Below are positions 54,809 through 64,000 of a stretch of 64,000 nucleotides of DNA, piece by piece; the first letter of the stretch is position 1, and every line of letters starts with the position of its first letter. Origin of the DNA: Litoditis marina (lineage: Eukaryota; Nematoda; Chromadorea; Rhabditida; Rhabditidae); contig OZ038434.1 of assembly GCA_964036275.1 (NCBI GenBank), positions 4,176,560 through 4,240,559 on the forward strand, read 5' to 3'. Under the pieces are notes generated by a model. The model saw nothing but the letters and a program-made list of their open reading frames with translations, made no database searches and was not told where the DNA came from. A program made the position numbers and the translations under genes.

Positions 54809-57800
54809 GTAGAGGTTCGCACTGTTGTTATATTTTAATTTTCGTTGACGTTACACATACACATGTCCACAACACAAAACGGTTGAACGAACGTCAAATA
54901 TGTTTTTTTTTTGTGAAATCAAACATTTGTCTACTGGTTTATTGTATTCTCATCTGTGTGCCACGGGGGACGGGGCACGCCTTCGGTTTTGCAAATTCTT
55001 ACCTCAACCTCGACCCTTCCACAATACAAAATTTAGATTTCAAATTCCTGGCCTTATGCACGTCAAAGACTCGTGTGTACGTGACAGGTGTGATTTTCAC
55101 CTAGGATTAATGAGTTAATGTAAGTATCAAGTAGGTGTGTTCTGTCCCCTTTCTCGTTTGCAGCAAATTATCGATGTTACGTGGCGATTCTCATTAAAAG
55201 CGCCAGGTGCGTGTTCCAGCTCTAGCCAGCCATCCAACTATCCCCGCCCCGCTCTCATCTTTGATCCCTGAAAACTTATTTACTCCTAGTTTACACTAGC
55301 GGAAACCGAAAACTAGGACCTTAGACCAAGGAATACATGATTTAGCCTTGTAAATACTTGTGTAAGCTGGGGTCAAGCTAACAGATATTCGAAGTTCAGA
55401 AGCTTAATGAGCTCTGCTCTGTGTATCTTCAGTTCCTTGGTTCCTTCTCTGCAAAAATGCATTCTTTAAAACTAAAAACAGGTTTACGATGACGTTAGTT
55501 CTAATTTCCAATTGCGTGTTCAACTTGCTAGCGGTTGTTTTTTGTAGCACGGTGACTTGTCGAATAGTGTTCGAGTGGTTGATGTTGATGTAGTTTGTGC
55601 GTTTGTGGGAGTAAGAGAAGAGTTTCGACTTTCGAAACACTGAGTTTGTCACATAAATTTGCAAATTGTATACGCATAGCTCTTGATTAATCAGCATTAT
55701 CACGTTGGCAGTGAACTTAATGTTTCCCGAAACCTTACCGAATACTTCTTCAGTTTTCGCTCTCTATAAATAAAATACATTGTTATTCTCCCTTTTCTTT
55801 CTCTATTTCCCACTTCAATGTGTTTTCATATCGCAGCACGCAATCGATTCACGTAAACGTTGAAAAACTCGTTGATGGTAGAATGTATGACAGGGACAGC
55901 GCGCCAATTCAAAGTTAATGCTATTAACACAAAACTAATTTTGGGATAGCACACTTGGCTTGGCACTTTGAGTTTGAAGTGAGCTGCTACATGCTTGGCT
56001 GGATGGTGTGGCAAACAAGTAACCTGTAACCCAACATTTCATTAATTTAACTGCCGCATGTCCTTTAATATTCTATATTTCCATCATATTCCATTCCTTG
56101 CTCTTCTTTGAGAGTCGTAACTCTACTATGTACTCCGTGCAAACTATGCGCGTGCTACCGTTCACAGTCACAGCATACATTCTACATCGTGTCAGTATTC
56201 TTCATCTGTACAAACCATGTACACTACACTGGGAAGAAATCAAACCAATTGCTATGGGAGCGGAAGCGGAACGCTAGAGTGAGTTCACCACGCTCGAATT
56301 TGTCTGGTTGGTTTTCAACTAGAGGTTGTTTGTCGCTCTTGTGAAGCAGTGACACCTACCCTCTCATTCTCATTAGGTACATATGTAGTTTGATTTTGTT
56401 CGTTCCTGGTTGTCTAGCAGCCTCAGATATGTATTCGGTGTTAAACATTTATTGAGATTTGAATAACAAATGCGAGCCCTAGTCACAACAATATATGACG
56501 TGATACACGTAGACGTATCAGAATTGCATATTTAAGAGTTTGATATTTGTCAGAATGGAATCTCTAAGGCCGTAGTTAGCTGCTTAGTTCATTCTTTTAT
56601 CAATAAGAATATCAAGATTTCGCAACGGGCAAGTTTTTTGTATCTTGTTTCTTGTATGAAAAATGACCAGTTTAGAAATTTCCAGCATCGGATTTTCATA
56701 GGGTGTTACACCATCTTATCCAAATCCCCCTCTCCTGAGAAAGATAAGATATTTTAATTCTGTCGGTCGAGATCTAGAGGCACATTCTTTTTCAACCAGG
56801 ATGTTCCTACATCTTTTACTGTGAGACTACTTTAATTTGAAAGTTGAACTTATTAAAATATTCCTTATTCAGTGCAGGAACTTGCAACTTCATAACAAAA
56901 CATTGTCCAATTCTTCATCAGAAGAATGATATATTTTTCCAGTAAGTTGAAAAAAAGGCACTAAACCAAGTTCCAACTGACCATTCAGTGACCAGTGACC
57001 ACTCTCTTTTAAATGTCTTTTTGACCCTTTCTTATAAATAACTGAAACTGAAACTGAGCCTGACCTCCAAGTGTTATTACTGAATGCTAATGTCCCTCTC
57101 CGTTCCCCGTTCGCTTGCGTGAGACCAGGCGTGTTATTATCCGCCCTTTAATCGATATTTTTCACGTGCGTGTCTCTCGCCCCTACCACCACCCCAGCAA
57201 TCGGCGGCCCCCTGCAATACATAGATAGGCCAACTCACACGCTGGTTTTACACGTTTATTTCATTTAATATACATTAATTAGGTAGGTGGTCTGAAAATT
57301 TGTGAGTTGTGACCGCAGTTGAATGATGTGATAACAATCTTTGATCGTTGACTATATTCAAGCTCGATTTTGAAAATATTTTGCAGATTTTGATGCAATC
57401 TGGTTGGTGTTCAAAAATGTTGCAGTTGTTCTCAAGTACCTTATATTGTTGAGGATAGTTTTTCCTTGAAATTTTCGACATGACAGAAGCACATTGCACA
57501 TACCAGTAGTGAGTAATTTCGACTATTCTTCAAGAATGAATAGTCTTTGCATTGTAAAAAGAATCGCCAAATTTTCTTAAGTTGGGCAGAAACAGAGATG
57601 GTTTCGTATTTGTATTTTGTGGCTATGTAGGCAAGGTTAGGGAAGAACAAGAAGATATAAGATTGTATTCGCCAGATTTCATAGTTTGTGATGTCCACTG
57701 ATTAGTGGTGTTCGTTTTATTTTTAGTTATTCCAAACGTTGTCGTCGTTTCCCCTAGAGGATGCAAGTTTATATTATAATTATCAACTTACGAAGAGAGT

Positions 57801-58954
57801 ATAGTCTATGTATTGATCTTGTATCGGTTGCATGTTGCCATTCACTTTCTCACGTACTTGAATGAGCCGAACACGTCCATTTCATTATTCAAATTGGCTA
57901 CTTTCGCGCCCAAATTAGCACGTAAATAAGATTACGTGGCCCGAAAGCGCACGCACGTTGTCAGCCGAAAGTCGATTCGCGGTCTACGTGAGTCACGTAG
58001 TCGGCGAAAATCGATTCTTGCTAACACCTAATTGCGAAACGTTAAAAGTTCAATTATTCCGATTGGTCGTGGTAAGCGTGAGGTGTCGTTCTCGATACCT
58101 TGACCACTCGTTATCACTAAATAGTTCGAATTTCGTTGCTTTTTTTCCGGAATCAGGAATTGAAACGCAAGTTTTACATTATTTAGCTGTCATTCTTGTT
58201 ACCAAATTATTCTATTCGGAACTTGAACTCAAACTCGAGTGCGAGTAAGCTGATAGGTCACAGAAGGTATTCGACTTCACCCTTAGTTGGAGATTAGTTG
58301 TTCAGATCAACTTGTACTTTGTTCCAGACCACGTACCGACGTTTTCATAACTAACGCACTACTCACAACTTATTATAAAACAATTTAACCTGTCACGTTC
58401 GCTTCTGTTTTGACTAACTTGCAAACTCGCTATCACTATTATGAAATGGCTTGCTGCAATTCAGCTTTTCACACGAATGAGGAGAGGGTGAGTTGTAGTT
58501 TGTACATTCTACTTTGAGTAGAAAATATGACAAAATCATCCCCTTTTCGTTGGCTTTGGTAGTTGACACATTCCACAATTCCAGGAACCAGAAGCCTGAT
58601 TCCTGATCAGTATTGTGTTGTGTGCGTGTGTTACGAACAACTCTGTCCTTGATTCACCCCTTTTGATATCACTCATCCTCTCTCTCTCTCTCTAGTCGTA
58701 CTCTTCTCTCTTTCTTCCCAAAAATCTTCGAAATTAGTTTTCCCCCTCAAACTTGTTGTGCTATCTGCTATTGTTTTATTTTCGTGTTTGTTCCTCGTTA
58801 TTTGAATGTTCGCCGTATTCTATTCTATTATTGTGGGTTTTACTCGATTATAAAATGATATGGTATTTATGTGATACAATACTCATGAGATATGTCTCCA
58901 GATCGCTGCGATTTCACCCTTGTGACAATTCGTCTGTGAACTGAAGTAGCTGAT
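54809..58954. other. Region upstream of the GMEB-like gene, no gene recognised
   Basis: Open frames here are short and without recognisable domains. A short CT run lies at 58679-58693. CACGTG also occurs at 57163. The 5' UTR of the gene at 58955 should lie at the right end. Confidence 0.45.
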
Positions 58955-59059
58955 ATGCCGGACGAAGATATTGGCGCCACCTCGCCCCCCAGTGACACCC
59001 CCACCGACGATGAGAACGGACTCATGGTCATGCAGAAGGAGACACCCAAGATCATGGAG
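58955..59059 (+). CDS. GMEB-like gene, exon 1
   Basis: 35 codons from the first ATG to ATGGAG|GTGACT, phase 0. The start is the first in-frame ATG after the stop in GAACTGAAGTAG upstream. Confidence 0.75.
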
Positions 59060-59069
59060 GTGACTATCT

Positions 59070-59165
<96 letters not shown>

Positions 59166-62100
59166 AATCTTTCTACCCTTTCAGCTCTATATTATTCTCT
59201 CTATCTCTGTGCCCTCCCTGCCCTAGTTCCCTCGTAAGTACAATAGTGTGGAACGTGACGTTCTATTCGCAGCTCTCACTGCTATTTCGGTTGCGTTGAC
59301 AAACAAAGAATGGCCGACTGTGATTTTGTTTGAAGATGAAAACTGAAGAGGGACTGAAAACAACGAGAGCGCACAGACGGGCAGAGAAGGTGGTGCTGGA
59401 AATAGTTTCAAGGGGGGGGGGGGGGGGGGGGGTAACTACATCTACAAGTTAGGTTACCGTCATTATCTGAGTGTGGCTACACTACTGAGGTCTTCAGAGG
59501 TCAGGTAGACGTACTATGGTAATTGGTGAATCCATATACCGGTTACGGGTATCACTTAAGTCTGACTAGTTTCGAAATAGTAACCAGTCTTTCGAAATTA
59601 AGCGACCATTACCTACCTCATGATAAGTCGGAAAACGGGCTCCTTCAGTCCTTTCTGCCAAACAGCCAAAACGAAAATTCAGGTATTTTTGGTGTAACAT
59701 TCGGAAATTTCATAATATAGTTAAATTTTATAAAGTTGACAAACGCGTTCTTTCCGTATGAATAGTCAGACATTACTTGTGTTTTGGTTAGTAGATTTAT
59801 CTTTATGTAAGAGTTAACCTACCTTATTTGTGGGCTATTTTAATTGAGAATCTAAACAAATTGTACCAGTCGTGTACGTCATGCTTCCAAAAAGTGATTT
59901 TAAGTGAATTGATCGCCACTCTTTTTGGCCACATGTATTTACGAACTCCATAAAAAGAAAGGTACCGAAGGAAAGATAGTGCTTTATTCTGTGCCTATGC
60001 GAAATGTTCGCTCGTAAGTTCGCAAAACTGGATAAATAGCTTTTTCTGTTGTTTAATCTTTGATCGTTCAAACTTATACTATACATAAACGTATAATTGA
60101 CCGATCTGCCAGTCTCTTACTGAAACGTTCTATTGGTGACTATCGTTAACGTGCCGGAGGTATAGGTTATAACTACTAAAGATTTAGAGATGGTCGTGGT
60201 GGCTTGTTTAATGTGAATTCTCACCTCCGAGTTGGACGAAATCCACAAAATTTGGTCTAAGGTCACGTGAGTAACACGTGAACGTATGAATTAAATATTG
60301 TGTCATAGACATCAAGCAGATTATTAATACGAAAACAAGTTTAAAAGATGCCTTGTTCTCCCTCCCCAATGCTGCTGCAACCTACAACCAACCAGCCTTT
60401 CTTGTCTAGTTTTGTGTACAGTTCGTAGTATAGACAGGGACAGACATTTGTTATTAGTGCACTGTACATGCGATCATGCGAACTTTTGGTCTTTGACTGT
60501 TTTTTTATAAATAACTGCAGAAGTTTCTGAAAGTAGCTCCTACAACTTCAAACTACAGAGACTGCAACTTTCCTGATAATGACAATTTGAGGGGTAGAGG
60601 CTAGTTCTAGCTACGGTGTATGTATTATTATTGTCTCAGAACCAGTGAAGGTGGCTATTTGTGGAATGCGTAGTAGCGTATCACGGTCACCTCAGATCCT
60701 GCTCTTCTACCGTATGGTTGCAATTGTCGCCCCCGGGGCCTTGTTTATCTTTCCAAGTCGGACTGTTTGACCAGCTATTCTCGTGCGTGCGCCGCCGCGT
60801 ATTCTCGTGTGCCCGTAGCAGCGTGGTCAACGACTCTCCAAATAGAATTATGACACGGAGAAGAGGGAACAAGGTAGAGACGGCGGGTTTATGGAGGGGA
60901 GGGAGGGAGAGCCAAGGAGAGAGGGGTAGTCTGGAAGGTAGAGAGATAGAGCGAGCGAGAGAGAGAAAGAGTTTGGCAGTCAGGGAAAGACAGCGAGGGA
61001 TAGTCAGTCTGTTAGAGAGGAAGAGTCAGTCCGGTTCATAGAGAGAGAGAGAGAGATAAGTTTATAACTTGCCTCGCGAAATTACGGGTGGTTTGTTATT
61101 TCAAACATTGTGTTATCTCTGCCACTGGAGATATTAGCGTAGTAGTACGGTACACTCTTTATTTCCAGCCTTATAATTGTCCTTATTAATTAGGATATTT
61201 GATTGGAAATTCGCATTGTCTCTATCTCTCTTTCTTCGCTCTTTCATCTCTCTTTCTCCTTTCCTCTAATCTCTCTTCGATCTCCGTTATATGAGATGAA
61301 CACGCATTTGCGTGAGGCGTAGCAATGATGGAGAGACGCCGGAAGTGTATTGGGCCCTTGAGAAGTGCCGCCAAAGGCAACGACTTTTCAGTCGATGTTG
61401 AGGACTAGCAGATAATTTCATCTCATGGTCCAAGAGTAATTAAAACATGCAAATATTACAACAGGGCTCAATGTGATCTAAAATTCTCAGTTACAATGAT
61501 ACATCAATTCGTATGTTTTCTGTTAGAAAAATAATGGTAAAATCTCAATTTTCAGGTAAAATGTGGTCCGTTAATGGGAAAGATGCACTCGGAGCTGTTT
61601 CTGTGTCCAGGAATCCACCAGCCGTGCATTGAATTGAACGGTTCGTTTTTCTTTCTGAGGTTCACTGATCAGTGTTCACGACTTGCTTCAAGTTTCACAG
61701 TCACAGATTCGCAAATTGTTCGGCTCTGCATTCCTTTCATTTATCTCATAAGTTACCCTTAAACTCTAACTTGAAATTGAATAATGTTCTCGTACATATG
61801 AACAAAATAAATCATGAATTAATTACTACTTAGTTCTGCAAATCAGTTGGTAAATGAGCAATCTACGCGTTCAAGTCGGAGTGTGCTCGGAACAGCAAGT
61901 TGTGACAGCTTTCTGTTCCGAGCACTGTCACCTAAAATAACACCCATTAACACATCAGTAATGTGTGACTATTCTTGGAATAGTAGCCTGATTTTCCATT
62001 TAAATAGGTCAAATTTCATAACTTCGCGTCAAATAGACCATATTTTATCATAGTTTCCACATTCCACAAAATTAGCCCGCTTTTTAAATTTTTCTTGCTA

Positions 62101-64000
62101 TTCAGCTAGGCTTGCCGCAGGCAGGCCCATCTTGTATTTGGTCTTTTCAGGAGAAATGATTTCGCCCAAAGAATTCACAGTCCGTGCAAACAAGGACAAA
62201 CAGAAGGACTGGAAGGGCAGTATCAGAATCGGAAAGTCTAATTTGAGGTTAGCGTTTTCACTGAATTTGTACCCATATCCATGAAGATCATGCTCATGTG
62301 GCCCGAGATTTTCTTTAGTTGATTTAATATTTCTTTCAAATAACTTCAACTAATCGATTCTTCAAGTCACAAAAGTTCTTCTGTACGAGAACTGAATAGG
62401 ATTAAGAGTTTCTGGTTGGGTTTTGGTGACTTCCGAACTTGTCTTAATGACTCGACGACTCGAGTTGCGGCTCAATTATCTCCAAAACTGGTCAACTATT
62501 TTTGCTTTCAGTAATAAATGGTCAAGTTTGTAAGAAGGTTTCATTATTTCATTTCATTTCTAATTACAGAACCCTGATGGAAATGCGTTCCGTCGATTTC
62601 CACAATCATTCACAACTGTGCTCGGCCAAATGTCAGAGTCGCAACTATATTACACCGAAGGAGAAGGATTCTGAGAGCCGGTTCGTTTTACACATTTGAG
62701 CAGTTTATATACGACATAAATGGGTTTTTTTTCTCATGGAGTTAAAGTTATTCGTACGCAGCCTACCATAATAGCCACGGAAAATCGAGAAGACAAGCTT
62801 TTTTTGCTAAACCTAGGCAAATTTGATCTTTTTTGTTCGAAATTATGCAATTAGACTTATTTCATTCAATCGAAAATACTTCCTCCGTTCTAAAGAATAG
62901 TCGCAGATTACTGGCTTGGGATTCCTTTTCTGTTTCCTTGTTTTATGTTTCTATTCCATCAGTTTTCAGACGCGGAAGCACTGCCTCGTTAAAGAATTCG
63001 TCGCCATTGTCGAGTTTATTCGGGAATCATTTACTCGGTCAAGCACAATGCAATCTCGGTTAGTTTCAGCAAAACTAATCGGTTCTCATACGTTGATTAG
63101 GCAAGAACCTGGGAACATTTACCGCACAGCAATATTGAGAAAACGGGCTTATTTGCGGACTATTTTGGCCGTGTAACTCGTATTTTCAAACAGGAAGAAG
63201 TAAATTGACGTTTCAAGTCGGCAGTTTGACCGCTTGAGTTATGGAGTTTGGTCGGGCTTGCTGGTGTATGAACTATGAGTTTCAGACACAGGCTTGTCCT
63301 CATTATTTTTTCCGATTATTTATAACTCAGCGATGCGAGAACGTCATTTCCTGTAGCATACACCGTAGCATGGCTAATTTATTTTTGATCAATATCCGGC
63401 AAAGTTGAGGACTAATGGTTTTCAATCCTTGTTTAATCATTTTCTGTTCTATGCAGAAAAATGTTGGTTCACAAAGATTATAACCGTTAGTTTTATTGAG
63501 ACTGTTGTGTTTTCAGATATTTTCAAGGAGGCGCGAACCTTTTCTCAGTTGATGCAGCTGACTTCTGCTCTCAATAACAATAATCAATCAATGGAGGAGC
63601 CAAAAATCAAGGCAGAGCCCACCACGGTCAGTGCTCACCATGTTTTGGATTTCTTGAGTGAAACAAACCATAAGTAAACTTGGGGAATAGGAAGTCCATT
63701 GTATAGAAATAGGACGTGCGTAGAGCGTACCTCAAAAAGGGTATGATAATCCTTAAACTACGACTTACCAAATAAAGTAAAGGATTTCTCTCATTATTGC
63801 TGTTCCTAACAGTTTTTGGATTAAAAAAAATAAACAAAGGAGTTGCACCAATTTTGAGGAGGTAGTGTAACTATAAAACAAACGTTGGCTCATTCAATTT
63901 CATTGAACCATATTTCAGGATGATATGATTGATGTCGATGACAGTCTGGCGGACCGTTCCACTGATTCCCGTTCCCCAGAACAGCAATTGGCCAGTATGA
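58955..64000 (+). CDS. gmeb: GMEB-like SAND-domain transcription regulator (5' part, 7 exons)
   Basis: Exons 58955-59059, 61556-61640, 62151-62247, 62570-62680, 62970-63058, 63517-63626 and 63919 to beyond the edge join in one consistent frame with GT/AG introns. The protein starts MPDEDIGATSPPSD (acidic, Pro-rich leader, 1-35). Residues about 37-96 form a SAND domain: CGPLMGKMH, LFLCPGIHQPCIEL, ISPKEFTVRA and the DNA-contact motif KDWK (82-85). Residues 105-117 have H109-x3-C113-x3-C117, the zinc-binding pattern of GMEB proteins just after SAND. A Ser-rich linker, a leucine-containing segment (FSQLMQLTSAL) and an acidic stretch (DDMIDVDD) follow. GMEB proteins bind DNA through SAND and modulate transcription in the nucleus. 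The gene continues past the window. DEAF1-type SAND proteins are the alternative, but the H/C segment favours GMEB. Confidence 0.85.
59078..59155. repeat. (CT)39 microsatellite
   Basis: 78 bp of uninterrupted CT starting 18 bp after the exon 1 donor. Confidence 0.98.
59412..59432. repeat. Homopolymer of 21 G
   Basis: Uninterrupted G run in intron 1; length may be affected by sequencing error. Confidence 0.9.
60893..61056. repeat. GA-rich stretch
   Basis: Purine-rich DNA (GGAGGGAGGGAGAG, later GAGAGAGAGAGAGAGA) in intron 1. It gives an Arg/Glu-rich open frame that is not a recognisable protein. Confidence 0.85.
61556..61640 (+). CDS. GMEB-like gene, exon 2 (SAND, first half)
   Basis: 28 codons plus one base, TTTTCAG before and AACG|GTTCGT after. 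Encodes VKCGPLMGKMHSELF and LCPGIHQPCIELN. Confidence 0.88.
62151..62247 (+). CDS. GMEB-like gene, exon 3 (SAND, second half)
   Basis: 97 bp. With the G from exon 2 it reads GEMISPKEFTVRAN and then KDKQKDWKGSIRIGKSNL, with the SAND KDWK motif. Donor GAG|GTTAGC. Confidence 0.9.
62570..62680 (+). CDS. GMEB-like gene, exon 4 (zinc-binding segment)
   Basis: 111 bp after TAATTACAG. Encodes TLMEMRSVDFHNHSQLCSAK and a following Cys, matching the GMEB His/Cys segment. Donor GCCG|GTTCGT. Confidence 0.88.
62970..63058 (+). CDS. GMEB-like gene, exon 5
   Basis: 89 bp after GTTTTCAG, Ser/Leu-rich peptide (RGSTASLKNSSPLSSLFGNH). Donor CTCG|GTTAGT. Supported by splice sites and phase only. Confidence 0.72.
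63517..63626 (+). CDS. GMEB-like gene, exon 6
   Basis: 110 bp after GTTTTCAG; DIFKEARTFSQLMQLTSALN, then an Asn run and a Lys/Glu/Pro tail. Donor ACG|GTCAGT, phase 0. Reading through the donor gives 17 more codons to a stop at 63675, a possible short form. Confidence 0.75.
63919..64000 (+). CDS. GMEB-like gene, exon 7 (cut by window edge)
   Basis: Starts after TATTTCAG in phase 0 with DDMIDVDDSLADRSTDSRSP and continues past the window. Confidence 0.75.

Larger units (their letters stand above)
59060..61555 (+). other. GMEB-like gene, intron 1 (2.5 kb)
   Basis: Donor GTGACT, acceptor ATTTTCAG. It contains the CT microsatellite, the G run, a GA-rich stretch and two CACGTG sites (60264, 60275). 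I see no other gene in it. Confidence 0.7.

Noticed and set aside
58955..59299. Frame extending exon 1 through the CT repeat (Leu/Ser run)
   Set aside because: The donor GAG|GTGACT and the in-phase SAND exon explain the coding part; the rest is microsatellite.
60661..61041. 126-codon frame rich in Arg and Glu in intron 1
   Set aside because: Product of GA-rich simple sequence; no domain.

Overview
The window looks like nuclear DNA from a metazoan, most likely a nematode. Introns begin with GT and end in a TTTTCAG-type acceptor, there is a SAND/GMEB-type transcription-regulator gene, and the retroelements are non-LTR (LINE) elements. I cannot name the species, and the nematode assignment is an inference.

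Positions 1 to about 51,535 are one giant tandem array. The basic unit is 314 bp and carries one 82-nt tRNA-Leu gene with anticodon UAG on the minus strand, plus a 232-bp spacer. I count 120 tRNA genes, about 84 of them identical to the consensus. The array is cut by the left window edge, so the real number is higher. Each gene has an A box, a B box and a TTTT Pol III terminator starting 5 nt after its 3' end. Spacers are conserved almost as well as the genes, so the whole unit is being homogenised, not only the RNA.

The array is interrupted by three kinds of mobile element. (1) At 605-1780 is a 1.18-kb LINE-like element that carries only an ORF1-type protein (a 'half-LINE'). (2) Six near-identical copies of one 5'-truncated LINE with a reverse transcriptase frame lie at 3909, 8630, 13138, 18272, 22466 and 35582. 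All share the same junctions and TATG target duplication, so a single insertion was copied by recombination of the array. (3) A 442-bp MITE-like element flanked by TA is present twice (30593 and 43395), again as one insertion carried along by duplication. The array has a higher-order structure: a 13,116-bp block (20271-33386) is followed directly by a second copy (33387-46188) that differs by whole 314-bp units.

The array ends abruptly at about 51,535 with a diverged edge unit. The next 7.4 kb has no gene I can recognise, but holds a cluster of eight CACGTG sites at 54016-54705. From 58955 to the right edge runs the 5' part of a GMEB-like gene on the plus strand. Seven exons can be traced with consistent reading phase, encoding a complete SAND domain followed by the GMEB-type His/Cys zinc-binding segment. 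Its first intron (2.5 kb) contains a CT microsatellite, a run of 21 G and a GA-rich stretch.

The most notable object is the tRNA-Leu(UAG) array itself: a tRNA gene family behaving like a satellite, with recorded steps of unequal exchange, mobile-element hitch-hiking and spread of mismatched tRNA variants.
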